Shown here one piece after another: positions 56,047-64,000 of a stretch of DNA of 64,000 bases (position 1 is the first letter of the stretch; every line of letters begins with the position of its first letter). A program made the position numbers and the translations under genes. The notes under the pieces were generated by a model. The model searched no databases, was not told where the DNA came from, and saw only the letters and a program-made list of their open reading frames with translations. Origin of the DNA: Rhizobium grahamii CCGE 502 (GTDB lineage: Bacteria > Pseudomonadota > Alphaproteobacteria > Rhizobiales > Rhizobiaceae); assembly GCF_000298315.2 (NCBI RefSeq), contig NZ_AEYE02000038.1:349762-413761 (forward strand), written 5' to 3'.

Positions 56047-57687
56047 TCAGGAGCGAAACAGATACCGAGTGAGCACATTGCGCGTCACCTGTTCCACCAT
56101 CGGATCGTTCCTCAAGAGACCAGCCACCCATTCACAACTTCCGGCATGGAACACCTCTCCCTTCCCGCTCTTGAAGTTCGCAATCATTCCGCTTCCGCGT
56201 TTGAGTTTTTCCAGGTTAGCCTCGCTCGCGTCTCCGAACAGAGCCTCCGCAGAAGCGCGCGCTTCTCCATCTCCCATTGGAAGTTGCTCGGGAGCGAGAT
56301 CGTTGCTCCACTCGACCTGGCTGGCCAGACCCACCGCAAGGATTTCCAGCCCATCTGGGGCGCCGCTCGTGGCCGACGGATAGGGTAAGCCATTGCGAAT
56401 TTCGTAGTCCAATCCATCTACCTCGTAGCCGAAGATGTGGCTCTCCGCGCCTAGAATGTCTCCGTAGAAGAGGCCGGTTTCGGCAAAGGCCCAGTGCTCC
56501 GGCCGATAAATTGGAAAACCACGCGCACCGCGTGGAACGCAGCCCATCCAGCCGGCATAGATCCCGCAGGACGCATTGAGCCCAAAGGTGCTCGCGCCCG
56601 GACGACCGACCTCTGGCGCCTCCCATAGGTTGGTCGTCCGGCTTGGATCACTGCTCAAATAAACCGGGTCTTCGGCGCGCGCGCGATCTTTGTAGCAGAT
56701 CTGCAGTCGGCCCTGGTCTTCCAACCTGGTCTGCCAACTGAAATTGCCCGCGAAGCGAGCAACACGGCCGCCACTATTGACGTAGCTGTCGACTGCATCA
56801 CGCATTTCCCATGTCCAATATTCGTCATGGCCAACGAACACGATGCAGTCGTAGTCGAAGAGAACTTCGGGCGAGTAATGCAGTTCATGCTGTGTGACGA
56901 GGTCCACTTCGCACCCGGCGCGCTCGGCGAAGCGAAAAAAGTGGCTGTCATAGGTCGCCCAACCTGCAGACCCGAATTTTCTCGAATGGCCGGTTGCATA
57001 TGCCCATTCCTTGTGCGGAAAACGCGGCACCGCCTTTGGCGGCATCATCATCTCCAGCGGAACACGCGGAGCGTCTGGTGGCAGAACAATAAAGCCTCGC
57101 GCCCATGGGCGCTGGGTAGACACGATGGGAGACCACTGATTTCTGTTGGGGCCAGCGATCCCATCATAATGGTTTGACCCGCCCCAAGTATTGTAGGCGA
57201 GCCACGTTCCCGTGGCAGCAACATGCAAAACGCGATTTCGCTTCCGGCCGGCTTTGGGGAGAACGACAACCAAATGGTGACATTGAACTGGTTGGCCATC
57301 TCGCCCGGCAGCCGTCAGCTTCAGGCGGTAACCACCAGAAGACCATTCCTCTGGGATTTTGAACTCAAAAACCGTCTGCCAACCGCAGCCTTCGACGGAA
57401 CATTGTTCGGGAGATTCCTGCCAGCGCACGGCGATGCCGCCCTGTTCGAAGACTTTGACCGCCTGAGCTCCGTCTCGGACGACTTCAATGTCAAAGCGCG
57501 ATGCAGTCGAACTGACTTGGAGCCGTACGATTTCGCCTGAGCGATAAGAAATCTTATCGCTGTAGCACCAGATCTCGCCACGCGGGCCGTCCATTCCGGG
57601 CCACTCATAGAAATGGTTGCGCTCGGCAAACAGTCTCTGCTCCGGCGTTAAGCCATAATCCGGAAAGTGACTCGGCAGTGTCATCAT
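56047..57687 (-). CDS. N,N-dimethylformamidase large-subunit-like protein
   Basis: 546 residues resembling the beta (large) subunit of N,N-dimethylformamidase, an iron amidohydrolase releasing dimethylamine and formate. Seen: an N-terminal Ig-like part (GEIWCYSDKISYRSGEIVRL), then a catalytic-type region LHVAATGTWLAYNTWGGSNH, a HELHYSPEVLFDYDCIVFVG Rossmann-like segment and HDEYWTWEMRDAVDSYVNSG. No gene for the small alpha subunit is adjacent, so it may act alone on another small amide. It lies 47 bases after the ABC ATPase gene and upstream of the M24 hydrolase, in one direction. Confidence 0.82.
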   Translation of the reverse strand: MMTLPSHFPDYGLTPEQRLFAERNHFYEWPGMDGPRGEIWCYSDKISYRSGEIVRLQVSSTASRFDIEVVRDGAQAVKVFEQGGIAVRWQESPEQCSVEGCGWQTVFEFKIPEEWSSGGYRLKLTAAGRDGQPVQCHHLVVVLPKAGRKRNRVLHVAATGTWLAYNTWGGSNHYDGIAGPNRNQWSPIVSTQRPWARGFIVLPPDAPRVPLEMMMPPKAVPRFPHKEWAYATGHSRKFGSAGWATYDSHFFRFAERAGCEVDLVTQHELHYSPEVLFDYDCIVFVGHDEYWTWEMRDAVDSYVNSGGRVARFAGNFSWQTRLEDQGRLQICYKDRARAEDPVYLSSDPSRTTNLWEAPEVGRPGASTFGLNASCGIYAGWMGCVPRGARGFPIYRPEHWAFAETGLFYGDILGAESHIFGYEVDGLDYEIRNGLPYPSATSGAPDGLEILAVGLASQVEWSNDLAPEQLPMGDGEARASAEALFGDASEANLEKLKRGSGMIANFKSGKGEVFHAGSCEWVAGLLRNDPMVEQVTRNVLTRYLFRS

Positions 57688-57735
57688 AACGTTATGTCCA
57701 ATTTTGGAGTCTCGGAGAACTTGCGGCGATTTTCG

Positions 57736-58605
57736 TTAGTGCTTCAGGATCTGGCTAAGAAAGAGCTTGGTCCTGTCATGTTGAGGATTGGTGAAGAACT
57801 CGGCTGGGGAGCCCTCTTCAACAATACGTCCCGCATCCATGAAAATGACCCGGTCAGCAACGGCGCGCGCGAATCCCATCTCGTGTGTCACGCAGACCAT
57901 CGTCATACCGTCACGTGCCAGACTCGTCATTGTTTCGAGAACTTCAGACACCATTTCAGGATCGAGCGCCGACGTTGGCTCGTCGAATAACATCACTGCA
58001 GGTTCCATGCAGAGTGAGCGCGCGATAGCGACGCGTTGCTGCTGTCCGCCGGACAGTTGAACAGGATACTTGTTCGCTTGTTCTGGAATTCTCACTCGTT
58101 CCAGGAACTTCAGCGCAGTCTTCTTGGCCTCGGCTTCCGGCACGCCCTTAATCCATATCGGCCCGGCCATGCAATTCATTAGGACGGTCATATGCGGAAA
58201 GAGGTTGAAGTGTTGGAACACCATGCCGACGTTCTTGCGAACTTCCGTAACGTTGCGCATCTTGTTGTGCAAAGTAATCCCGTTAACGGAGATCTCACCT
58301 TCTTGATGCGCCTCAAGTCTGTTGAAGCAGCGAATTAGGGTAGATTTGCCCGATCCGGACGGGCCACAGATGACAATCCGTTCTCCCTTTCCGACCGTGA
58401 GGTTGATATCTTTCAGAACTTGGAATGCGCCATACCATTTAGAGACGTTTTTCGCTTCAATGATTTTATCCGCACTCATTGGTGCCTGCCTCTGATTGGA
58501 TGACTCGTAGGATGAAAGCGGCTCTGCAAGCCCCAAAGCGGTTGTCGCCTGCGAAGGACTTCCAGCACCCTGGCCCTCAAAGCGGTTGAGGTTTCTGACG
58601 GTCAT
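57736..58605 (-). CDS. ABC transporter ATP-binding protein (polar amino acid type)
   Basis: PAAT-family ATPase. Walker [16 protein letters not shown], signature [15 protein letters not shown], Walker [17 protein letters not shown] and switch His in CVTHEMGFA are all present. Start at 58605 overlaps the permease stop as ATGA; it adds 42 residues before the usual start [17 protein letters not shown] (58479), which is an alternative. Last of three transporter genes transcribed SBP-permease-ATPase. Confidence 0.95.
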   Translation of the reverse strand: MTVRNLNRFEGQGAGSPSQATTALGLAEPLSSYESSNQRQAPMSADKIIEAKNVSKWYGAFQVLKDINLTVGKGERIVICGPSGSGKSTLIRCFNRLEAHQEGEISVNGITLHNKMRNVTEVRKNVGMVFQHFNLFPHMTVLMNCMAGPIWIKGVPEAEAKKTALKFLERVRIPEQANKYPVQLSGGQQQRVAIARSLCMEPAVMLFDEPTSALDPEMVSEVLETMTSLARDGMTMVCVTHEMGFARAVADRVIFMDAGRIVEEGSPAEFFTNPQHDRTKLFLSQILKH

Positions 58606-59576
58606 CGGATTTTACTCCTTGCATAGTGGCGCTCAAGCCGCGACTGCAACACCTCGAGGCAAGCAGACATGATCCAGTAGATCAGCGCAGCGGCTATCAG
58701 CATTTCCATATGATGGAAGGTGGGTTGGCCGATCGTGCGGGCCAGGTAGGTAAGCTCCCAGACGCCCAAGACGGAGACGAGCGAACTATCCTTGAGCATG
58801 GCAATGAAGGTGTTGCCCATCGGCGGGATGATGACGGGTAGCGCCTGCGGTAAAATGATTCTGCGCATGGTGAGGCCGAAGCCAAACCCCATAGAACGGG
58901 AAGCCTCCCACTGACCACGGTCGATGCTCTGAATACCTGCGCGGAAAATCTCGGTCATATAGGCGCCAACGCAAAGTGAAAGCGCCAAGATGCCGGAGGG
59001 GACGGCATTGAGGATAATGCCCATCTGCGGTAATCCGAGATAGATCAGATAAATTTGCATCAGGAGCGGCAGACCGCGGAAAAAGGAAGTGTAGAAGCTC
59101 GCGATGGCGTAAGCGAAGCCGTTGCTCGAAAGTTTCGCGACTGCCGCTATTATCGCGATGATCGACGCGAAAAACAGCGAAACCGCCGACACGTAGATCG
59201 TCGTTAGCACCCCTTGTGTGATCAGGAACGGCACGTTCTCCCAAATGAAGGGCATGCTCAGGTTGAATGAGTGGAAAAAAGCGAGGAACAGGAGCAACAG
59301 TTCCAGCCACACGATCCCGATTTGCACCTTTAGTGAAGCAAATCCGATCGCCACAATATTGATGCAGAACACGAGGGCAATGACAAAGGCGATCGCGAAC
59401 CGCCCGTAAATTACGCTTTGCGACGGATCGCCGATGACGGGCCGCATAAGCTCGCCAAAGGTTGTGCCGCCCAAATTGAACATAAGAAAGAACGCGAGCA
59501 CGATCGCGAAGACCGAGGCAACAAACCAGGGCTTGTGTACAAGCACCTCGGCTTCAACTGTATCCTGATAAAGCAT
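58602..59576 (-). CDS. ABC transporter permease (HisM/GlnP type)
   Basis: 324-residue inner-membrane permease. Start at 59576 ([13 protein letters not shown]) is chosen as the first plausible one; 31 further upstream codons overlap the SBP gene. Three extra N-terminal membrane segments ([44 protein letters not shown]) precede the five-helix PAAT core with the [17 protein letters not shown] motif and EAA loop ([20 protein letters not shown]). A single permease probably forms a homodimer, since no second permease gene is present. Confidence 0.93.
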   Translation of the reverse strand: MLYQDTVEAEVLVHKPWFVASVFAIVLAFFLMFNLGGTTFGELMRPVIGDPSQSVIYGRFAIAFVIALVFCINIVAIGFASLKVQIGIVWLELLLLFLAFFHSFNLSMPFIWENVPFLITQGVLTTIYVSAVSLFFASIIAIIAAVAKLSSNGFAYAIASFYTSFFRGLPLLMQIYLIYLGLPQMGIILNAVPSGILALSLCVGAYMTEIFRAGIQSIDRGQWEASRSMGFGFGLTMRRIILPQALPVIIPPMGNTFIAMLKDSSLVSVLGVWELTYLARTIGQPTFHHMEMLIAAALIYWIMSACLEVLQSRLERHYARSKIR

Positions 59577-59635
59577 GGGAAATCCTCTACGACATAGCGG
59601 CCCGGGGCGACCCGGGCCGCGCAAACTTCTCGACG

Positions 59636-60475
59636 TTATTGTGCGTTGGTGTAATCCACGCCGTACCACTTGATCGAGAGCTTGGAGAGTGTACCGTTGT
59701 CCTTCAATTCCTTGATGGCCGCGGCGATCTTGTCGTCGAACTCCTTATCGCCTTTCAGGATGGCGATCGCCCCCGGAGCGGAGAACAATGCCGGCTCAAG
59801 AATTTTCATGGGATAGCCGGCTTTGATCGCGTCCCGTGCGAGGGTATCGTCAGTGAGGACGCCATCAAGACGAACGCCGTCTCCGAGGCGGAGATCATCG
59901 AAAGCGATGTTAGTGCTCTGGTACGCTTTAATCTGCCCCGGCTTGAACTGATATTCGACAGGGCTTGCACCTTGCCAGGCCGGCACAAGGTTGTGATTGG
60001 CGTATGCGTCCGCCGATGTGCCGCCAGAGGTGCCGACTACTTTGCCTTCGAGATCGGCGGGCTTGGTCGCCTTGCTATTCTTATGGACGACGGCCACGTT
60101 CGGCCCCCAAATGTAGACAGCCGGAAAGTCAAAGATTTCTGCTCGAGGTTTGGTCGGAACCATTTGCCCCATGGCAATGTCCCAGCGACCCTGCCACTTG
60201 CCGGCGGTCATAATGTCCCATCCTGGCGTCACGAACTTGGCTTCGACGCCGAGGAATTTCGCAATTTCCCTCGAGATATCGACATCATAGCCTACCAGTT
60301 CGTGCTTCTCGTCCAAGTGCGAGATGGGGCCCCAATCCGGACCTACCGCCAGCGTCAACGTCTTTGAACTGAGGACGCGGTCGAGCACTTCGCCCGCCCA
60401 TGCGGCGCCTGAGAAAGCGGCCGACGCAACCGTGAGAGATGCGGCAGCTGCGATCGTTTTTATGATCTTCTTCAT
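59636..60475 (-). CDS. ABC transporter substrate-binding protein (amino acid type)
   Basis: 279-residue periplasmic protein with a signal peptide of about 27 residues (MKKIIKTIAAAASLTVASAA, cleavage after GAAWA). SBP_bac_3 fold: LAVGPDWGPISHLDEKHELV and GYDVDISREIAKFLGVEAKF early, DLEGKVVGTSGGTSADAY at the hinge and DDKIAAAIKELKDNGTLSKL at the end. First gene of the transporter; a 17-bp motif shared with the RpiR promoter region lies 145 bases upstream of the ATG. Ligand unknown; a cyclic or N-substituted amino acid is plausible given the downstream amidases. Confidence 0.94.
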   Translation of the reverse strand: MKKIIKTIAAAASLTVASAAFSGAAWAGEVLDRVLSSKTLTLAVGPDWGPISHLDEKHELVGYDVDISREIAKFLGVEAKFVTPGWDIMTAGKWQGRWDIAMGQMVPTKPRAEIFDFPAVYIWGPNVAVVHKNSKATKPADLEGKVVGTSGGTSADAYANHNLVPAWQGASPVEYQFKPGQIKAYQSTNIAFDDLRLGDGVRLDGVLTDDTLARDAIKAGYPMKILEPALFSAPGAIAILKGDKEFDDKIAAAIKELKDNGTLSKLSIKWYGVDYTNAQ

Positions 60476-60619
60476 AGTTGGTTCCCCTGTGTTTGAGTTT
60501 TTTGATCATGAAGTGTGGGGGTTACTCCATCACCGCACGATCTGGATTCCGAACCGGATCACGAGCCTAACCGTGCAATTCGAGTCCCACAAATACGTCT
60601 AGCTCAACATGATGAGATT

Positions 60620-60636
60620 TGCAACAAATGTTTTAC
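60620..60636 (-). promoter_or_regulatory. Candidate RpiR operator upstream of transporter
   Basis: TGCAACAAATGTTTTAC occurs here and, with one change, at 62683-62699 between the divergent RpiR regulator and aminotransferase genes. Conservation of 16 of 17 bases in two otherwise unlike intergenic regions points to a shared operator. The partial dyad TGCAACA/TGTTTTAC fits a dimeric regulator. Confidence 0.6.
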
Positions 60637-60732
60637 AACTCTCCTAATGATACAAATGTATCTTACCGCCAATGAAAGCCGGACGTCTCGGGATGATCTC
60701 TCCGATGTGATCCGCTTCGCGGTCGTTGATAT

Positions 60733-61275
60733 TCATTTCGAGAGCGGATGCTGCGCAATCTCATTGGCAACATCTTGGTCGATCGGTGTATCGTAGGTCA
60801 TCACTATGTAACCAAGGACCGAATAAAAGCCGACCGTGGCCATCAGGTCGAATACGGCTTGCTGGCCCATCGCAGCAGCAATCGCTTGCTCCATTTGCAA
60901 AGGCAAACGCGCCTCATCAAGGAGCGCGTCGACAGCGCGGGCAATCAGCCCGTCTTCGCCATCCGGCGTGCCCGCCATAGACCGTATTCGCGCATTGGAA
61001 ATACCAAGAGCACGAGCGCGGCTCACGTGATGGATCCACTCGTAGGCTGAGCCCATACGGTGAGCCGCGCGCAGAATCACGAGCTCCGAGCGGTCTGCGC
61101 CCAATGCGCTGTCTTTGACGATATGCTGCCGCAGGGGTGCCCACGCTCTAAGGAGCGCGGGATGATGCGCCATGGTGCGATAGACGTTGAGTGCGCCGGC
61201 AAAGCCAGCTTTCATATCCGCGATGTCCCCAGGCCACTGGTCATCTGCGATGGGCAGGCACGAGGGTGTCGTCAT
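60733..61275 (-). CDS. Carboxymuconolactone decarboxylase (AhpD-fold) family protein
   Basis: 180-residue all-helical protein of the CMD/AhpD-like family: ALGADRSELVILRAAHRMGS then YEWIHHVSRARALGIS, the E-W-x-H-H stretch being the usual conserved acid/His pair. The CxxC of peroxidase members is absent, so it is more likely a lyase/isomerase-like or unknown enzyme. It ends the aminotransferase operon (10-base gap), so it presumably handles the aminotransferase product. Confidence 0.85.
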   Translation of the reverse strand: MTTPSCLPIADDQWPGDIADMKAGFAGALNVYRTMAHHPALLRAWAPLRQHIVKDSALGADRSELVILRAAHRMGSAYEWIHHVSRARALGISNARIRSMAGTPDGEDGLIARAVDALLDEARLPLQMEQAIAAAMGQQAVFDLMATVGFYSVLGYIVMTYDTPIDQDVANEIAQHPLSK

Positions 61276-61285
61276 CCCGGGAACC

Positions 61286-62611
61286 TCAGACTGCTGCTGC
61301 GGCGCGGATTGCGTCGGAAAGCCGATCGACGATCAGATCAATCTGCTCGGGCCGAATGATATAGGGTGGCGCCAGCAACACATGGTCACCATGCACCCCG
61401 TCGATGGTGCCACCCATCGGGTAGCACAACAGGCCTCGGCGCATGGCCTCCTTCTTGATCCGAGAATGCATCTTGCGAGCTGAATCGAAAGGCTGCTTGG
61501 TGTCTTTGTCGGCCACGATCTCCACGCCGCGGAAAAGACCGCGGCCGCGGATGTCACCGACATACGGTGATTGGCCAAGCGCCTCATCGAGTCCGGCCTG
61601 CAGGCGATCACCCATCTTGGCTACGTTTGCCATCATCTCGGGGCGGCTAATTATTTCAACCACTTTACTGGCCGCGGCTGCCGCGATCGGATGTCCGATA
61701 TAGGTATGACCGTGTTGAAAAAGGCCCGAGCCGTCCGCGAACGCACGATAGATTTTTTCGGAGAGCAAGACAGCCCCGATCGGCTGAAAGCCGCCACCCA
61801 GACCCTTTGCAATCGTTACAAGATCCGCAACAACGCCTTCCTGCTCCATAGCGAAAATCGTGCCGGTACGCCCCATTCCGCACATTACCTCGTCGAGGAT
61901 CAGCAAGATGCCATACTTGTCGCACACCTGCCGAACCCGTTTGAGATAGTTGGCAACCGGCCCCACCGCGCCCAGCGTGGCGCCCACCACCGGCTCGGCG
62001 ACAAAAGCCATGACCTTGTCCTCTCCGAGTTCCAGGACCTTATCTTCCAACTCCGCTGCGAGGCGCTCGGCATATGCTTCGTGCGTTTCGCCCACCCGCA
62101 GGTCGCGGTAGGCATAGCAGGGAGAGACATGGTGTGTTTCGGGCAGGATGGGTTTAAATTGGGCACGGCGCCAAGCGTTGCCGCCGGTTGCCAGAGCACC
62201 GATTGTATTGCCGTGATAGCTCTGCCGACGTGCGATGATGTGGCGCCGATGGGGCTGCCCGATTTCGACAAAATATTGGCGTGCCATTTTGAGAGCGGCC
62301 TCGACAGCTTCTGAACCGCCAGAAACTAGGTAGACATAATCGAGACCATCCGGCGCGAGTTCAACCAGTTGCTCTGCCAGCCGCTCAGCGACGTCCGTAG
62401 TGAAGAAGGAGGTATGAGCATAGCTGATGCGGCCCATCTGCACCTTCATCGCGTCCAGAACTTCTGGATGATTGTGCCCGAGACAACTGACTGCCGCGCC
62501 CCCTGAACCGTCAAGATAGCTCCGGCCATCGTCGTCTGTGATGAAAACGCCGTCGCCCGATACCGCGTTCGGAAAAGTTGTACCGATCGTTCGATGGAGG
62601 ATTTTTGTCAT
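61286..62611 (-). CDS. Class III aminotransferase
   Basis: 441 residues; PLP-enzyme motifs GGSEAVEAALK (98-108), YHG (132-134), ILDEVMCGMGRTG (D240) and lysine K269 in IAKGLGGGFQPIG. Belongs to the group annotated as aspartate aminotransferase family/omega-transaminases that act on beta- or omega-amino acids. It is transcribed divergently from the RpiR regulator, with the candidate operator in the shared region, and is followed by the AhpD-fold gene. Likely the deaminating step for the compound taken up by the adjacent transporter. Confidence 0.94.
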   Translation of the reverse strand: MTKILHRTIGTTFPNAVSGDGVFITDDDGRSYLDGSGGAAVSCLGHNHPEVLDAMKVQMGRISYAHTSFFTTDVAERLAEQLVELAPDGLDYVYLVSGGSEAVEAALKMARQYFVEIGQPHRRHIIARRQSYHGNTIGALATGGNAWRRAQFKPILPETHHVSPCYAYRDLRVGETHEAYAERLAAELEDKVLELGEDKVMAFVAEPVVGATLGAVGPVANYLKRVRQVCDKYGILLILDEVMCGMGRTGTIFAMEQEGVVADLVTIAKGLGGGFQPIGAVLLSEKIYRAFADGSGLFQHGHTYIGHPIAAAAASKVVEIISRPEMMANVAKMGDRLQAGLDEALGQSPYVGDIRGRGLFRGVEIVADKDTKQPFDSARKMHSRIKKEAMRRGLLCYPMGGTIDGVHGDHVLLAPPYIIRPEQIDLIVDRLSDAIRAAAAV

Positions 62612-62682
62612 AATAATCTCAGGGTTGCACAGGTCTCGCCCTCTGGCGCGCTTAATATTGATTTGCAGGTTTAAGAAAAAAA

Positions 62683-62699
62683 TGCAACAACTGTTTTAC
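62683..62699. promoter_or_regulatory. Candidate RpiR operator in divergent promoter region
   Basis: TGCAACAACTGTTTTAC differs at one base from the motif at 60620-60636. It lies 72 bases upstream of the aminotransferase start and 123 bases upstream of the rpiR-like start, so a bound regulator could control both directions. Confidence 0.6.
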
Positions 62700-62821
62700 C
62701 GATGCTTTTCATGATGCATTTGTCGCGTCACGTTTGAGCCGAAAAATATGAGGAGTTTTCCAGCTCCGGATCTTCATTTGTTTGACTTTGTTATTCCTGA
62801 GATAGATGGTCCGGATGAATT

Positions 62822-63727
62822 ATGGCAGCGTATGTGAGGCAAATGTTGCAAAAAGGTCCATTGCACGCTCGGATCATTGAGCGGTTCGACGAGATGTCTG
62901 AGCAATTGCAACAGGCTGCTCGACACGTATTGGAGCATCCGCAAGAGGTAGCGCTTGTGTCGATGCGCGAGCTCTCACGCAATGCCGGGGTTCAGCCTTC
63001 GACAATGACCCGACTGGCGAAGTTTCTCGGTTTCACGGGGTACGAAGATTTCAGAGGGCATCATGCCGACGTCATTCGGGTAAGGACGGACGGTTTTGCC
63101 GCCCGGGCTTTGCAAGAAGACGAAGGGGCGGGCAACGGTGAGGGCTTGGCGTTCCGAATGCTTCAGGGCCTGTCAGCTCAGATCAGCAGACTATGCGAGC
63201 CGGATACTATTCGACATCTCAACACCATGGCGGATCACCTTACGAAAGCCCGGCGGATCTATGTGCTGGGACTGCGTTCTTGCCATTCAGTCGCATGGCA
63301 TTTTCATTATGTTATGACGTTGCTAGGCGAAAAAACAATTCATCTGGATGGCCCGGCTGGCACAAGCGGCGATCCGCTCATTCGCGCGACACACGAGGAT
63401 GTACTTTTGGCCATCTCGATTAATCCCTACTCCCTTCAGACCTTGGAGTTGGCCGAGGCCGCGCGTGAAAAAGGGATAGCCATTTTGGCTATCACCGACA
63501 GCGAGGTTTCCCCCTTGGTTACGATAGCTGAACACGTCGTCTTGTTTCCAACCGAAAGTCAAACGTTCTTTCATACATTGACGCCCGCATTGGCGGTTTC
63601 CGAGGTTCTGTGTGGGCTACTGGCAAGTCACGACCGTGCTGGAGCTTTGGAGGAACTTAAGCGAGCCGACAAACATCTTTCCGCCATGAACACGTATGCG
63701 ACGTCCATTCCGCGGCGAAAGATCTGA
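62822..63727 (+). CDS. RpiR/MurR-family transcriptional regulator
   Basis: 301-residue regulator with an N-terminal HTH_6 domain (VSMRELSRNAGVQPSTMTRL and AKFLGFTGYEDFRG at about 40-75) and a C-terminal SIS domain (RRIYVLGLRSCHSVAWHFHY; DVLLAISINPYSLQTLELAE). SIS domains in this family normally bind phosphosugars, but members also regulate amino-acid catabolism. Divergent from the aminotransferase/AhpD-fold operon; its probable operator recurs before the ABC transporter, suggesting it controls the whole catabolic unit. No clear Shine-Dalgarno before the ATG at 62822. Confidence 0.93.
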   Translation: MAAYVRQMLQKGPLHARIIERFDEMSEQLQQAARHVLEHPQEVALVSMRELSRNAGVQPSTMTRLAKFLGFTGYEDFRGHHADVIRVRTDGFAARALQEDEGAGNGEGLAFRMLQGLSAQISRLCEPDTIRHLNTMADHLTKARRIYVLGLRSCHSVAWHFHYVMTLLGEKTIHLDGPAGTSGDPLIRATHEDVLLAISINPYSLQTLELAEAAREKGIAILAITDSEVSPLVTIAEHVVLFPTESQTFFHTLTPALAVSEVLCGLLASHDRAGALEELKRADKHLSAMNTYATSIPRRKI

Positions 63728-63739
63728 TGGGAGGCGAGC

Positions 63740-64000
63740 GGCCTCCTCGACAGCAAAGTGCCGCCAGCACTGCCCGCTCCGACTTGGACAAATATGCTTC
63801 CAGTTGAGTAACTGCGCCCGCAATGTCTGTTGCTTCGAGAAGAGCTACGAGTGCTGCATTCAATTTTATGTACGGCTCGTGAAGATGAGACGTGTCTTCC
63901 AATGGCCAGAGACCAGCCGAAGCTTGGCAAGAACGAGATCGAAACACGCGCTGAGTCGAAGGTAAGCGGTTAGCCGACCACGCTCGACTCGAAGTTCCAA
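63740..64000 (-). pseudogene. GntR-family (FCD domain) C-terminal relic
   Basis: The minus strand reads HLHEPYIKLNAALVALLEAT then DIAGAVTQLEAYLSKSERAV and LAAL, the closing helices of a GntR FCD ligand domain (H-x-x-I-x-x-A-L-x-x-x-D). Sequence nearer the window edge fits the preceding helices only in another frame (LRVERGRLTAYLRLSA). It runs off the window, so it could also be the end of a gene with one frameshift. Confidence 0.4.

Noticed and set aside
1-64000. Nod boxes, CRISPR arrays, tRNA/rRNA genes, repABC or conjugation origins
   Set aside because: Looked for by eye on both strands; no convincing instance found.

Overview
The window reads as a piece of an accessory replicon, most likely a symbiotic plasmid or island of a fast-growing rhizobium (Sinorhizobium/Rhizobium group). 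The evidence is internal. Several genes have close rhizobial look (DctA beginning [12 protein letters not shown]0262, HigA, scoAB-thiolase). There are sigma-54 (-24/-12) promoters upstream of dctA, an SDR gene and a 2-hydroxyacid dehydrogenase gene, and the SDR promoter also carries a perfect TGT-N10-ACA NifA-type site. Insertion sequences and gene relics are very dense. No rRNA, tRNA, replication genes, nod box or CRISPR array were seen.

Positions 1-5300: a di-haem cytochrome c peroxidase, a dGTPase with a small winged-helix partner, a Phd/VapC toxin-antitoxin pair and about 1.3 kb without recognisable genes. Positions 5300-9990: dctA, whose sigma-54 promoter now lies only 28 bp from the end of an IS remnant; the NifA/sigma-54-type SDR gene; a solitary HigA antitoxin with decayed RelE and HigB relics. 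Positions 10.2-17.8 kb: a class III aminotransferase, then a graveyard (IS30, NYN nuclease, LigD relics), an intact FitAB-like pair and an intact IS110-family element.

Positions 17.8-20.7 kb hold the most distinctive system: four tightly packed minus-strand genes for a ubiquitin-like protein, an E2-like Cys/His protein, a JAMM-type isopeptidase and an E1-like ThiF enzyme. Together they form a bacterial ubiquitination-like operon of the kind predicted by comparative genomics and recently linked to antiphage defence. Positions 21.8-34.3 kb are mostly mobile: IS30, a frameshifted large serine recombinase, IS3, IS110, and nested ISNCY/IS30 elements. Between them sit a sigma-54-preceded dehydrogenase and an orphan ectoine-synthase-like gene divergent from a LysR regulator.

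Positions 34.7-44.1 kb run on the minus strand: relics of etfA and ETF-ubiquinone oxidoreductase, an FAD-linked D-2-hydroxyacid dehydrogenase, glutamate dehydrogenase, a broken UPF0262 gene, thiolase, 3-oxoacid CoA-transferase A/B, an aldehyde dehydrogenase and a class III aminotransferase. Positions 44.5-63.7 kb form a catabolic block for an unidentified amide or amino-acid-like nitrogen compound. It contains two M24 (EutD/DoeA-like) hydrolases, one with an in-frame stop, a racemase-family protein, a eutB-like relic, two M20 amidohydrolases, a gamma-glutamyltransferase-like protein, a polysaccharide-deacetylase-fold hydrolase, an Lrp regulator, an N,N-dimethylformamidase-like protein, a polar-amino-acid ABC transporter, a carboxymuconolactone-decarboxylase-family protein, an aminotransferase and an RpiR regulator. 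An almost identical 17-bp motif upstream of the transporter and in the RpiR/aminotransferase divergent region suggests one RpiR regulon. A GntR-like relic closes the window.
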